Shown here: positions 25,329-33,436 of the stretch, in pieces
Numbering within the stretch: the first letter of the stretch is position 1
Layout of the letters: every line of letters starts with the position of its first letter
Assembly (NCBI GenBank): GCA_900542445.1
Contig: UQNN01000012.1
Span: 1-64,000 of the forward strand
Source of the DNA: an uncultured Eubacteriales bacterium
GTDB taxonomy: Bacteria > Bacillota > Clostridia > Christensenellales > Aristaeellaceae
Length of the DNA stretch: 64,000 nt
Reading direction: 5' to 3'
The notes under the pieces: generated by a model
The model's database searches: none
Seen by the model: the letters and a program-made list of their open reading frames with translations, nothing else
Told to the model about the DNA's origin: nothing
Translations under genes and position numbers: made by a program

Positions 25329-27248
25329 ATGCGCCGATCAAAAAGAGGGATTGCGCTGGGGGCGGCGCTCTGCGTGCTGACGCTCGTCGTTTCCGTTTTG
25401 CTGCAAAAAGCCGGATATCTGATTTATCTGAACAGCGACATGGCGTCGGAAATCATTCTGGCCAACCGGCAGGCGCAGACGCACAGCCTTGTGCAGATGG
25501 ACTGGCTGTATTCGACCGAGATCCACAGCGTTCACATGAACCTGTTTTACGCGCTGGCGTTTGTTTTTACGCCGAGCTATGAGGCGGCGCGGATCATCGG
25601 CAATACGCTTGTCTTCATCATGGGCATGGCAGCCTGCGCGGGGCTGTGCAGCGCGTGCGGGCTGTCGCTGGGCGCGTCGCTCTGCGCGGCGGCAATGCTT
25701 CCGCTGGCGGCGAGCACCGTCTATGCGGAAAACATGACCGTCGGCGGATATTACATCATTCATCTGGTTTTCGGTTTCTGGGGCGCGGCGCTGTGGCTGA
25801 AAGCGGCGCGGCAGAGAAGAAAGCGGAATACGGCGGCGTTTGCGGCAATCTGCCTGGTGGAAGGGCTTTGCTCGGTGCGCTATGTGCTCTGCTTCCTGTG
25901 TCCGATGGTCGTTGTGGCGGGGCTTGACTGGCTGCTTTCCTCAGGCAGGCGCACGCTGCGCGACACGCACACGCGTTTTCTGGGCGTGACGCTGGCGGGT
26001 TTTGCGCTGGGCGTGCTGGGTTATGCCGCGTCGGAAGTGGTCTATCCGCGGCTGTTTGTCAGCGGCGTCGGCGGGGCGGGCTCGTTTGTGTTCAACCCGC
26101 TGGACGGTCGGGCAATGGGGCAGACGCTTTGGACGGTCTTCGCGGATTTCCTCAAGCTCATCGGCTGGCGGGGCGGGGCGGCGCTGTTTTCGCCGGAGGG
26201 CGCAGCCAACCTGCTGATCGCCGCGGTGCTCGTGCTTGGCACGATTGCGACGCGTCGCGTTTACGCGGGGCTGAACCCTGAAGATGAACGCGAATGGACG
26301 GGCAGGCGGGTGATGCAGTATGCCGCGGCGGCGTTCTTCGTCAATCTGTTCTGCTTTGTATTCGTACAGGGAACGTATCTGAACCGCTATCTGATTCTGG
26401 CGGTGATCTTCTTTGTGCCGGTGCTGGCCGTGGTGCTGCACGGGCTGGAAAAAGGGCGGCTGCGCAGCCTGCTGCTGCTGGCGGTCTGCGCGCAGCTGGC
26501 GCTTTCTTCCGGCATGATGCTCCGCGACGCGAAATCCGCCGAGCCTCACGCACAGGAGCGCGGCGCGGACATGATGGAAGCGGCAGACTATCTGACGGAG
26601 AACGGCTACACGCACGGATACGGCACATTCTGGAATGTCCGCGTGATGCAGGAGCGGACGCAGGGCGCGCTGACGTTCACCGGCGTTGCCCCGGTGGAGA
26701 CGGAGGAGGGCGCGGTATCGAGCGTATCGCTCGACCCGATTCGCTGGCTTGAGCCGGACGACTATTCCGACCTGGATATCTGCCCGGAACGCACGTTCCT
26801 GCTGCTGACCCGCGCGGAAGAGGAACAGCTCGCGCCGTGGCTGGCGATGACGGGCGCGCCGAAGATTCACGAAAACGACACGTATGCGATATACGGATTC
26901 GGTTCCTCGATGGAGATCTGCGGCGACATGCTGCTGGGCAAGATGAAGCTGGAAAACGCGGTTTTTGCGGACGGCACATACACGATTTCGCCGGAAGGGC
27001 GCATGCGCGTGCCGACTTCGTGGCGGGAGAAGGGCACGTATACGCTGCGGGTGAACTGCGAGGGCGAAGGCGGCACGGTGCAGGCGTTTGCGACGCGCGG
27101 TTTTGAGGTGATCGGCGAAGCGGAACTTGCGCCGGGAGAAAACAGCGTTCGATTCACGCTGGAGGACGACGACAAATACTTCATGCTCCTGATTCGGAGC
27201 GGAGAAAATGAAATCCGGCTGACGAATTTGGAATTTTTGAAAGAATGA
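25329..27248 (+). CDS. multi-spanning GT-C-like membrane protein, type B copy 1
   Basis: A 639-residue protein: one N-terminal helix, an outer loop with LNSDMASEIILANRQAQ, eight or more further helices to about residue 430, then a soluble outer domain to the end. The acidic DMASE loop just after helix 1 is where GT-C glycosyltransferases hold their catalytic Asp. It is related to the 27400 gene (same LxSDMASE, YSTE and GYxxxTFWN blocks) but has an extra C-terminal beta-rich domain of roughly 130 residues. The ATG at 25329 follows AAAGGAGGA; a longer TTG-started frame from 25302 is less likely. It ends the envelope operon. Confidence 0.55.
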   Translation: MRRSKRGIALGAALCVLTLVVSVLLQKAGYLIYLNSDMASEIILANRQAQTHSLVQMDWLYSTEIHSVHMNLFYALAFVFTPSYEAARIIGNTLVFIMGMAACAGLCSACGLSLGASLCAAAMLPLAASTVYAENMTVGGYYIIHLVFGFWGAALWLKAARQRRKRNTAAFAAICLVEGLCSVRYVLCFLCPMVVVAGLDWLLSSGRRTLRDTHTRFLGVTLAGFALGVLGYAASEVVYPRLFVSGVGGAGSFVFNPLDGRAMGQTLWTVFADFLKLIGWRGGAALFSPEGAANLLIAAVLVLGTIATRRVYAGLNPEDEREWTGRRVMQYAAAAFFVNLFCFVFVQGTYLNRYLILAVIFFVPVLAVVLHGLEKGRLRSLLLLAVCAQLALSSGMMLRDAKSAEPHAQERGADMMEAADYLTENGYTHGYGTFWNVRVMQERTQGALTFTGVAPVETEEGAVSSVSLDPIRWLEPDDYSDLDICPERTFLLLTRAEEEQLAPWLAMTGAPKIHENDTYAIYGFGSSMEICGDMLLGKMKLENAVFADGTYTISPEGRMRVPTSWREKGTYTLRVNCEGEGGTVQAFATRGFEVIGEAELAPGENSVRFTLEDDDKYFMLLIRSGENEIRLTNLEFLKE

Positions 27249-27255
27249 GAGCGGA

Positions 27256-27297
27256 ACGGTCAGGCTGACAAGCGGCGCAAGTCTGGCCGTTTGTTTT
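27256..27297 (+). terminator. weak intrinsic terminator
   Basis: AACGGTCAG pairs with CTGGCCGTT (one G-T pair) across an 18-base loop and is followed by TGTTTT. Confidence 0.5.
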
Positions 27298-27336
27298 AAA
27301 CGGGGACTTTCGGAACGGGCGCGCCGCGCTGACGGT

Positions 27337-27365
27337 TTGACAGCTTTTTTTGACAATGCTATAAT
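27337..27365 (+). promoter_or_regulatory. consensus sigma-A promoter
   Basis: TTGACA at 27337-27342, 17 bases, TATAAT at 27360-27365; both boxes perfect. It drives the 27400 gene. Confidence 0.88.
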
Positions 27366-27399
27366 AAAAAAATCGAAATGAAAGGCAGGGAAAGCGACG

Positions 27400-29016
27400 A
27401 TGAAGCAAAAGCGGCTGGGCGGCCTGTGCGCGGCGGCCATTTTCCTGCTCTGCGCCCTGATGACGGGGTTTTACCTGATTGCGGGATATGGCGCATATCT
27501 GGATTCGGACATGGCTTCCGAGCTGGCCCTGGCCAGCCATCTGGCGAAGGAAGGCGCGCTGATTTCCTCGACGTGGGCCTATTCCACGGAGGTGCGCGTG
27601 CTTTCCACCCAGCTGGTTTTCACGCCGCTGATGGCGCTGTTTCCGCACAACTGGCGGCTGGTGCGCACGCTCGGCTGCCTGATTTTGCAGGCGGCGCTGG
27701 CCGCAAGCGCGTATTTCTGCGGGCGGTCGCTGGGCGCGAGGAAGCGCTTTGCGCTGCTGTTTGCAGGGCTGAGCATCAGCGTATGCTCGGTGGTCTATGC
27801 GCAGATGATCACCATCGGCGCGTACTATGTACCGCACGCGGTGCTGACCAGCCTGTACGTGGGACTGACGGCCCGGCTGATGACGGAACGGAAGCACGGC
27901 AGGCGGCGGGGTATCCTGGCGCTGCTGATCGCGTTGTCCGTGCTGATGGGGGCTTCTTCCATTCGATACCTGTTCTGCGCGACGATTCCCGCTGCTGCGG
28001 CGGGCGTATGGGCGTATCTTTTCCCTGCCGGGAACGAGAGCGCGCCGAGAGAATGGAAGGATAAGGTCGGGTTTCTGCTGACGTTGACCGGGCTGGCGTT
28101 CAGCGTTGGCGGATTTCTCATCGGGCAGAAAATTCTGCCGAAAATCTGCGACTATGACGCGGCAAGGTACGGCGGGGTGCGGCTGTCGGCCTTTACCTCG
28201 GCGGATATGCCGGAGATGATGCAGCAGGCGCTGGGCGGACTGGCGCGGCTGATGGGATACAGCGAGGGGAGCGTGCTGCTCTCCGTCCACGGGCTGGCGA
28301 GCGTCGGCGCGCTGCTGCTGCCCGCCGCCGCGGCGATTCTGATGGGCCGCGCATTGAAAGCGGCCAGACGGGACGGGAACAACGTGCTGCGCGTCGGCGT
28401 GTTGACGCTGGCGATGAGCGCGGCGATTACGGCGCTGTCGTTTGTGCTTCTGGAGGATCTGTATCTGAACCGGTACTGGATTCCGCTGATGACGCTGGGC
28501 GCGCCGGTGATGGCCGCGTGCCTGAGCCGCGAAAACAACGCGCCGCTCAGAAACGTCTGCGTGCTGTTGTTTGCGGGCGTGGTGGTGGTTTCCTCTGCCA
28601 TGCAGATCGCCGGATCGATGAAAAATCCGGAGATCACGTCGGTTCAGCGGGAACGGGCGGCTCATTTGCAGAACAACGGGCTGACGTTTGGCTATGCGAC
28701 GTTCTGGAATGCGAACGTCGTCACGGAACTGACGGACGGCGACGTGGAAGCGGTGGCCGTTTCCATCGATGCAAATGCGCAGGGGCAGGGCGTGCCGCAC
28801 ACGAGCATGTGGCTGGAAGCCACGGCCGACAGGCGGATGGAGCGGCCGGACGAGCCGGTCTTTCTGATGCTGACGGCGCAGGAGAGCGGACAGCTTTCCG
28901 ATTTTCTGGCGCTCAGCGGCGCGCAGAAGCGCTGGGAGCAAAGCGGCATGACCATTTATGAAATTGAAAGTCAGCGCGTTTTCTTTGAAACGGCGCAGAC
29001 GATGGATGCGCAGTGA
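27400..29016 (+). CDS. multi-spanning GT-C-like membrane protein, type B copy 2
   Basis: A 538-residue homologue of the preceding membrane protein. It has YLDSDMASELALASHLAKEG just after helix 1, WAYSTEVRVLSTQLVF, then VVYAQMITIGAYYVPHAV, and a short C-terminal outer part with FGYATFWNANVVTELTDG. About ten helices are visible. It lacks the extra C-terminal domain of copy 1. The function is presumed to be lipid-linked sugar transfer or a similar step, but this is inference from topology and the acidic first loop. It has its own consensus promoter. An AAAGGCAGGG site lies 10-20 bases before the ATG. Confidence 0.55.
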   Translation: MKQKRLGGLCAAAIFLLCALMTGFYLIAGYGAYLDSDMASELALASHLAKEGALISSTWAYSTEVRVLSTQLVFTPLMALFPHNWRLVRTLGCLILQAALAASAYFCGRSLGARKRFALLFAGLSISVCSVVYAQMITIGAYYVPHAVLTSLYVGLTARLMTERKHGRRRGILALLIALSVLMGASSIRYLFCATIPAAAAGVWAYLFPAGNESAPREWKDKVGFLLTLTGLAFSVGGFLIGQKILPKICDYDAARYGGVRLSAFTSADMPEMMQQALGGLARLMGYSEGSVLLSVHGLASVGALLLPAAAAILMGRALKAARRDGNNVLRVGVLTLAMSAAITALSFVLLEDLYLNRYWIPLMTLGAPVMAACLSRENNAPLRNVCVLLFAGVVVVSSAMQIAGSMKNPEITSVQRERAAHLQNNGLTFGYATFWNANVVTELTDGDVEAVAVSIDANAQGQGVPHTSMWLEATADRRMERPDEPVFLMLTAQESGQLSDFLALSGAQKRWEQSGMTIYEIESQRVFFETAQTMDAQ

Positions 29017-29041
29017 ACGCGCGGTGAAAGAAGGAAAGCGG

Positions 29042-29524
29042 ATGGAGCGGGAGGAGATCGTGAACATTGATCTGCCGCAGTGGGAACTGCTGCCGGACAT
29101 CGGGCTGTACATGGATCAGGTCATCACGCTGATGGACCGCACGTTCAGCCCGGCGCTGCCCAAGGGGGAAATGACCAAATCGATGGTCAACAACTATGTG
29201 AAGGTTGGGCTGATTCCGCGCCCTGCCGGCAAGAAATACGACCGGGAGCACCTGGCCATGCTGCTGATGATCTGCGTGCTCAAGCAGGCGCTGAGCATGG
29301 AAAGCATCAGCCAGATTCTGCTGGCGCTCTGCGAAGAGGGGGTGCAGGCGGGATACGGCAGATTCTGCGCGATCACGCGGAAAATTGAGGAATCTGCGCG
29401 CGGCGGACACATCGAGCTGTTTGACGAACAGATTGACGCGCAGGAAATGGCGCTGCGTTCCGGCGTGATGGCGGCGCTGTGCACCATCCACACATGCAGG
29501 CTGCTGGAAAGCTGCCGGGCATGA
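29042..29524 (+). CDS. DUF1836 family protein
   Basis: A 160-residue soluble protein. The blocks DLPQWELLPDIGLYMDQVITLMDR, MTKSMVNNYVKVGLIPRP and KKYDREHLAMLLMICVLKQ match DUF1836, a clostridial family with a MerR-like winged-helix start that suggests DNA binding; no target is known. The ATG at 29042 follows GAAGGAAAG and is chosen over upstream ATGs that overlap the previous gene. It lies 25 bases after the membrane protein and may be co-transcribed. Confidence 0.75.
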   Translation: MEREEIVNIDLPQWELLPDIGLYMDQVITLMDRTFSPALPKGEMTKSMVNNYVKVGLIPRPAGKKYDREHLAMLLMICVLKQALSMESISQILLALCEEGVQAGYGRFCAITRKIEESARGGHIELFDEQIDAQEMALRSGVMAALCTIHTCRLLESCRA

Positions 29525-29580
29525 AAAAGGTATACATCGACATATCCATAGAACAGGGAATTTGCCAAAGGACTTGAAAT

Positions 29581-29608
29581 TTGATTTGATTGTGGTTTAT
29601 ACTATAAT
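29581..29608 (+). promoter_or_regulatory. sigma-A-type promoter
   Basis: TTGATT at 29581-29586, 16 bases, TATAAT at 29603-29608, upstream of the zinc-ribbon gene. Confidence 0.65.
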
Positions 29609-29639
29609 CAGAGACATTGGAAATCAAGGAGGGCTGACC

Positions 29640-30386
29640 ATGTTTTGTCCCCATTGTCATAACAAAATCCCGGACGGAAGCAATTTCTGCCCGTTGTGCT
29701 ACGCCAATCTGGTCGGCGTGAGACAGCGCGAGACGGAGAGCACGGAACGGTTTGAAGAAGAAGAAAAGCCGCGCCCGGCGCAAAAGGCCGCGCCGAAAAA
29801 GAGCGCCAAGCCCGCATACAGCAAGGGAAGCAGGAAGAGCAAGCGCAGCCAGGATAAAACGCCGATGATTATCGCCATCGGACTGATTTTGATTCTGGTG
29901 CTGATTATTGTGATGATTGTGCGATCCATGTTCGGAACGGGCACGCCCGCGGTGGTGAACACGCCGATTCCGCAGGCGACCCAGCAGCCGCAGCAGGAAA
30001 ACAACTTTATTGTTTTCGGCGCGACGAACACGCCCGCGCCTGAGCTGACGGCGACGCCGAACATTGAGATTACGCCGACGCCGGAACCGCAGGAGACGGC
30101 GGCCGCGGTGACGACATACAAGACGCTGCGCCGGGGCGACCGCGGGCAGGAAGTTGTTTCCATGCAGCAGGCGCTGGTTGCGCTGGGCTATCTGAAGGGC
30201 GCAAGCGACGGCAACTTCGGCACGGGCACAAAGACGGCGGTTGAGAATTTCCAGAAGGACAACGGACTGGACGTGGACGGCATTGCGGGCGCGAAGACGC
30301 TCGAAAAGCTCTACACCATTTCCGGCGTGACCCCGATTCCGGACGTTACCGCCGCGCCGGGCGACATTCTGGATCTGCCGGGCTGA
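29640..30386 (+). CDS. zinc-ribbon membrane protein with C-terminal peptidoglycan-binding domain
   Basis: A 248-residue protein with four parts. Residues 1-22 form a zinc ribbon (CPHCHNKIPDGSNFCPLC). Residues 25-75 are a charged linker. One membrane helix lies at about 78-98. An outer part has a Thr/Pro-rich spacer (NTPAPELTATPNIEITPTPEP) and a PG_binding_1 domain at about 160-225 (LRRGDRGQEVVSMQQALVALGYL, FGTGTKTAVENFQKDNGLDVDG). The layout suggests a cytoplasmic zinc ribbon and an outer wall-binding domain joined across the membrane. AAGGAGGG precedes the ATG at 29640. Confidence 0.8.
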   Translation: MFCPHCHNKIPDGSNFCPLCYANLVGVRQRETESTERFEEEEKPRPAQKAAPKKSAKPAYSKGSRKSKRSQDKTPMIIAIGLILILVLIIVMIVRSMFGTGTPAVVNTPIPQATQQPQQENNFIVFGATNTPAPELTATPNIEITPTPEPQETAAAVTTYKTLRRGDRGQEVVSMQQALVALGYLKGASDGNFGTGTKTAVENFQKDNGLDVDGIAGAKTLEKLYTISGVTPIPDVTAAPGDILDLPG

Positions 30387-30486
30387 GCAAAAACGCCTTC
30401 CTTCAAAGAGAGGCTTTGCTCTGACGCTGACAGGACATTGTATCGGATATATTCGGTTGCATGGTTGAAGGGATTATTACGAAAGA

Positions 30487-30520
30487 GGCTGTAAGGCAGA
30501 GCACTTTACAGCCCTTTTTT
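30487..30520 (+). terminator. intrinsic terminator
   Basis: GGCTGTAA pairs with TTACAGCC around a loop of about ten bases, followed by TTTTTT. The preceding 30390-30440 bases resemble a worn copy of the clostridial repeat seen at 53880. Confidence 0.75.
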
Positions 30521-30540
30521 ATCAAAATGGCGAAAAGGGG

Positions 30541-30620
30541 ACGCTGGGACGCTGGTCCAGACCCTGCCCGAAACAGGAGGTTTCGGGATTTTCCACAGAG
30601 TTTATTGCGAAGCGATAAAT
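30541..30620 (+). repeat. degenerate copy of the composite palindromic element (copy F)
   Basis: The order and hairpins resemble the left end of the elements at 34234 and 60619: a GCTGG-type opening, then the palindrome CCCGAAAC/GTTTCGGG, then TTATTGCGAAGCGATAA. The right end is absent. Confidence 0.5.
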
Positions 30621-30642
30621 TGAACCATTGGAGCATCTGTTT

Positions 30643-32268
30643 ATGATGAAAAAAAGCATTTCATGGATGGTTTTCCTGCTGCTGATGACGGCGGCCTGTG
30701 CGCAGGCCGCGCCGCAGCTGACGAATGTGACGGCGGACGGCGAGAGCCTGCACGCCGGAGAAGGATGGACGGTTTCCTTTGAGACAACGGAGGGCGGCGC
30801 GCTGGCGATGCAATTGCGCGGCACGGAAGGCGAAACCGTCGATCTGGGCGCGACGCAGGTGGACGCGGGGAGCGGACAGCTGGTCTGGGACGGCGTTCTG
30901 CCCGACGGAAGCGAGGCGGCGGACGGCGTTTACACGGTTGCGGTTCAGCTGCGCAACTACTGGGGCGAAGAGAGCGAAGAAAGCCTGCTGCCGCTGACCA
31001 TCGGGGAAACGAACGCGGCGGTTTCCGGCGTGCCGGACACGCTGGATTTGAACAGCCTCGATATTCAGGAAGCGCAGATTTGGGAAGGCGGCATCGAGGA
31101 AGCGCAGGTCTGGGACGAAGGCGAGACGGCGAACGGGGAGCCGACGGCGGATGAAAACGGCAGGCGTCCCGTGCCACAGGCGACGAGTTTCTGGGACATG
31201 AACCCGGACGAATACGACCTGACCGATCCCGACCATCAGCAGGCCATCTGGGATTTGATGATGCAGCCCATCACAGTGATGGATGTGGGGCAGACCGAAC
31301 ACGTCTATCCGACGTTTACACCGGGCGCGAATCGCAAACCCTATGAGCAGAACTGCGCGGGCGAACTGCACGGGCAGAGCCAGGGCGTGCATGTGCTGGA
31401 AGAGGACACGGACGGCGACGGCTATGTGCTGATCGAGGCCTACTCCAACGACGGCACGAAGACGGACGACACGTATATGGAATCCCTGAACGCGAAAAAA
31501 GTGCAGGGCTATGTGAAAAAGAGCATTCTGTTCGAGGTGAAGCCGTCGAGCAAATACGCGCTGCTGGTGGATAAGCTGAGGCAGAAGCTTTACATCTTTG
31601 AAGCGGGCGCGATCATCGGTGAGCTGGATGTTTCCACGGGTCTGAACAATGCAAAGCAGCCGTACAACGAATCCCCGGCGGGCGAATACATCACGGTGAG
31701 CAAGGTCGGCGATTTCAAAGCGGGCAGCGGAACGATCGGGCGGTTTGCCATCCGCATCAACGGCGGCACGCTGCTGCATGAGGTGCTGCATGATACGGCG
31801 AAGGACGGCACGCGGATCTATACAGCCTACGAGCCGCAGCTGGGCATGAAAGCCAGCCACGGATGCATCCGCATCCAGCGCAAGGCAAACGCGCAGGGGC
31901 AGAATATGCAGTGGCTCTGGGACAACCTCGAAAACAAGACGAAAGTGTTCATCTGGGATGATCAGGGGCGGCAGATGTACGAACCGGAACTGCCGGACAG
32001 CAATTTGCAGCTCTATCGTAACCCGAACGGCGGCAGCAACTACCACGTGGACGAGAACTGCTCCGGCGTAAAATCGCAGTATCTGCCGCTGACGGGCGAT
32101 TTTACCTATGGCGATCTGGAAAAAGATGAGTTTAAAAAGCTGACCCCGTGCAGCTCCTGCGGCGCGCCCGTCAGACCTGAAACGCTCTACGAGCGATATG
32201 TGTTTGAAGCGGAGCAAATCGGCGCAGAAGTAACCGACGAGGTGAAGGCGAAGTTTGGAATTGAATAA
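30643..32268 (+). CDS. secreted L,D-transpeptidase (YkuD domain) with Ig-like N-terminal domain
   Basis: A 541-residue exported protein. Residues 1-22 are a signal peptide (a Cys in TAAC is not in a good lipobox). Residues about 25-115 resemble a FlgD/Ig-like domain (GQLVWDGVLPDGSEAADGVYTVAV). An acidic linker and an SH3-like part (VLIEAYSNDGTKT) precede the YkuD catalytic domain at about 300-430, with SHGCIRIQ near residue 406 holding the active Cys and His. The C-terminus has CSGVKSQYLPLTG and CSSCG, an Ada-like metal or disulfide motif. It should make 3-3 cross-links in peptidoglycan. The ATG at 30643 follows TTGGAGC. No promoter is obvious. Confidence 0.85.
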   Translation: MMKKSISWMVFLLLMTAACAQAAPQLTNVTADGESLHAGEGWTVSFETTEGGALAMQLRGTEGETVDLGATQVDAGSGQLVWDGVLPDGSEAADGVYTVAVQLRNYWGEESEESLLPLTIGETNAAVSGVPDTLDLNSLDIQEAQIWEGGIEEAQVWDEGETANGEPTADENGRRPVPQATSFWDMNPDEYDLTDPDHQQAIWDLMMQPITVMDVGQTEHVYPTFTPGANRKPYEQNCAGELHGQSQGVHVLEEDTDGDGYVLIEAYSNDGTKTDDTYMESLNAKKVQGYVKKSILFEVKPSSKYALLVDKLRQKLYIFEAGAIIGELDVSTGLNNAKQPYNESPAGEYITVSKVGDFKAGSGTIGRFAIRINGGTLLHEVLHDTAKDGTRIYTAYEPQLGMKASHGCIRIQRKANAQGQNMQWLWDNLENKTKVFIWDDQGRQMYEPELPDSNLQLYRNPNGGSNYHVDENCSGVKSQYLPLTGDFTYGDLEKDEFKKLTPCSSCGAPVRPETLYERYVFEAEQIGAEVTDEVKAKFGIE

Positions 32269-32283
32269 CGTCAGCCCAAGTAG

Positions 32284-32316
32284 GAGCCGAGCGGAGAGCC
32301 GTTCGGCTCTTTTTCT
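32284..32316 (+). terminator. intrinsic terminator
   Basis: GAGCCGA at 32284-32290 pairs with TCGGCTC at 32303-32309, followed by five T residues. Confidence 0.8.
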
Positions 32317-32416
32317 TTACCCGAACGCGAAAATGAAAAATGAAAATAAAGAAAATTCTTCTCAAACGTTATAAAATAAAAAACTGAATAAAAATTGAAT
32401 TTTAACAAAATTAAAC

Positions 32417-32445
32417 TTGCAAAAAATGGGAGCTTATGCTATACT
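32417..32445 (+). promoter_or_regulatory. sigma-A-type promoter of the amino-acid ABC operon
   Basis: TTGCAA at 32417-32422, 17 bases, TATACT at 32440-32445. The 32317-32416 bases are AT-rich and otherwise featureless. Confidence 0.65.
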
Positions 32446-32523
32446 GCCGTTACGACGTTGCAAGACGGCGAAAACAAAAACCATCGCGCGCAAGGGTGCG
32501 CGGCGGAGATGGGGTGCAAAGCG

Positions 32524-33246
32524 ATGATTAAGCTCAGGAATGTGCATAAGACGTTTGGCCATCTGGAAGTGCTCAAAGGCATTGATTTGGAAGTGGCCAA
32601 GGGCGAGAAGCTGGTCATCATCGGGCCGAGCGGTTCGGGCAAGAGCACTTTGATCCGCTGCATGAACGGGCTGGAAGAGGTCACGAAGGGCGAGGTTTAC
32701 ATCGACGGGCAGCTGATGACGCACAAGACGCGCGCGGCACTCAACCGGCAGTACTCATCAATGGTCTTTCAGCAGTTCAACCTCTACCCGCATCTGACGG
32801 TCATGGATAATCTGACGCTGGGGCCGGTGAAGCTCAAGAAAGTGCGCAAGGATGAAGCCGAGGCGCTGGCGATGGAAAATCTGAAACGCGTGGGACTGGA
32901 AAAGAAAGCGCTGGTCTATCCGGCGACGCTATCCGGCGGCCAGCAGCAACGCATTGCGATTGCGCGGGCGCTGACAATGAAGAACCCGGTGATCTACTTC
33001 GACGAACCGACGAGCGCGCTCGACCCGGAGATGGTACAGGAGGTGTTGGACATCATGATTGAGCTGGGCCACGACAACATCACGATGGTTGTGGTCACGC
33101 ACGAGATGGGGTTTGCGCGGGAGGTTGCCGACCGTGTGGTCTTCTGTGACGGCGGGCACATTCTGGAAGAGGGCACGCCTGAGCACTTCTTTACAAACCC
33201 GGAGAACGAGCGGACGAAGGCGTTTCTATCGAAGATTTTGCGGTGA
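32524..33246 (+). CDS. polar amino acid ABC transporter, ATP-binding subunit (GlnQ-like)
   Basis: A 240-residue ATPase. Walker A is GPSGSGKST near residue 35, the Q-loop FQQFNLYPHLT, the signature LSGGQQQR near 137, Walker B VIYFDEPTSALDPE, and the switch His in VVTHEMGFAREVADR. The family imports glutamine, glutamate, aspartate or related amino acids. It comes first in the operon, followed by the receptor and two permeases. The ATG at 32524 is chosen because homologues begin MIKLRNVHK; an ATG at 32509 would add five residues. Confidence 0.92.
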   Translation: MIKLRNVHKTFGHLEVLKGIDLEVAKGEKLVIIGPSGSGKSTLIRCMNGLEEVTKGEVYIDGQLMTHKTRAALNRQYSSMVFQQFNLYPHLTVMDNLTLGPVKLKKVRKDEAEALAMENLKRVGLEKKALVYPATLSGGQQQRIAIARALTMKNPVIYFDEPTSALDPEMVQEVLDIMIELGHDNITMVVVTHEMGFAREVADRVVFCDGGHILEEGTPEHFFTNPENERTKAFLSKILR

Positions 33247-33258
33247 CTACGGGGGAAA

Positions 33259-33402
33259 ACGATTGGGGTTCCACCCCAAACCCCGGCAGGGAACTGAGTT
33301 CCCTGCACCTTCCGCCTGTGCTTCGCGGCATGCCGCGAAGCGGATGTGGGAAGGCCGGAAACCTCAGGTTTCCGGTGGGGTTTGGGGCAAAGCCCCAACG
33401 TA
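33259..33402 (+). repeat. composite palindromic element, copy A
   Basis: The 144-bp intergenic element opens with TTGGGG-TTCCA-CCCCAA and closes with TTGGGGC-AAA-GCCCCAA, so its ends are inverted copies and each end is itself a hairpin. Between them lie three perfect palindromes: around 33286-33306 (GCAGGGAACT/AGTTCCCTGC), 33320-33341 (GCTTCGCGGC/GCCGCGAAGC) and 33355-33375 (CCGGAAACCT/AGGTTTCCGG). It separates the ATPase and receptor genes of one operon. No terminator T-run is present. Confidence 0.85.
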
Positions 33403-33436
33403 CTCCCTCCTATGCAAGATAAAGGAGGAAAAAACG

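Noticed and set aside
33259..33402. Composite palindromic element A read as a rho-independent terminator
   Set aside because: None of its hairpins is followed by a T-run and the operon continues beyond it.
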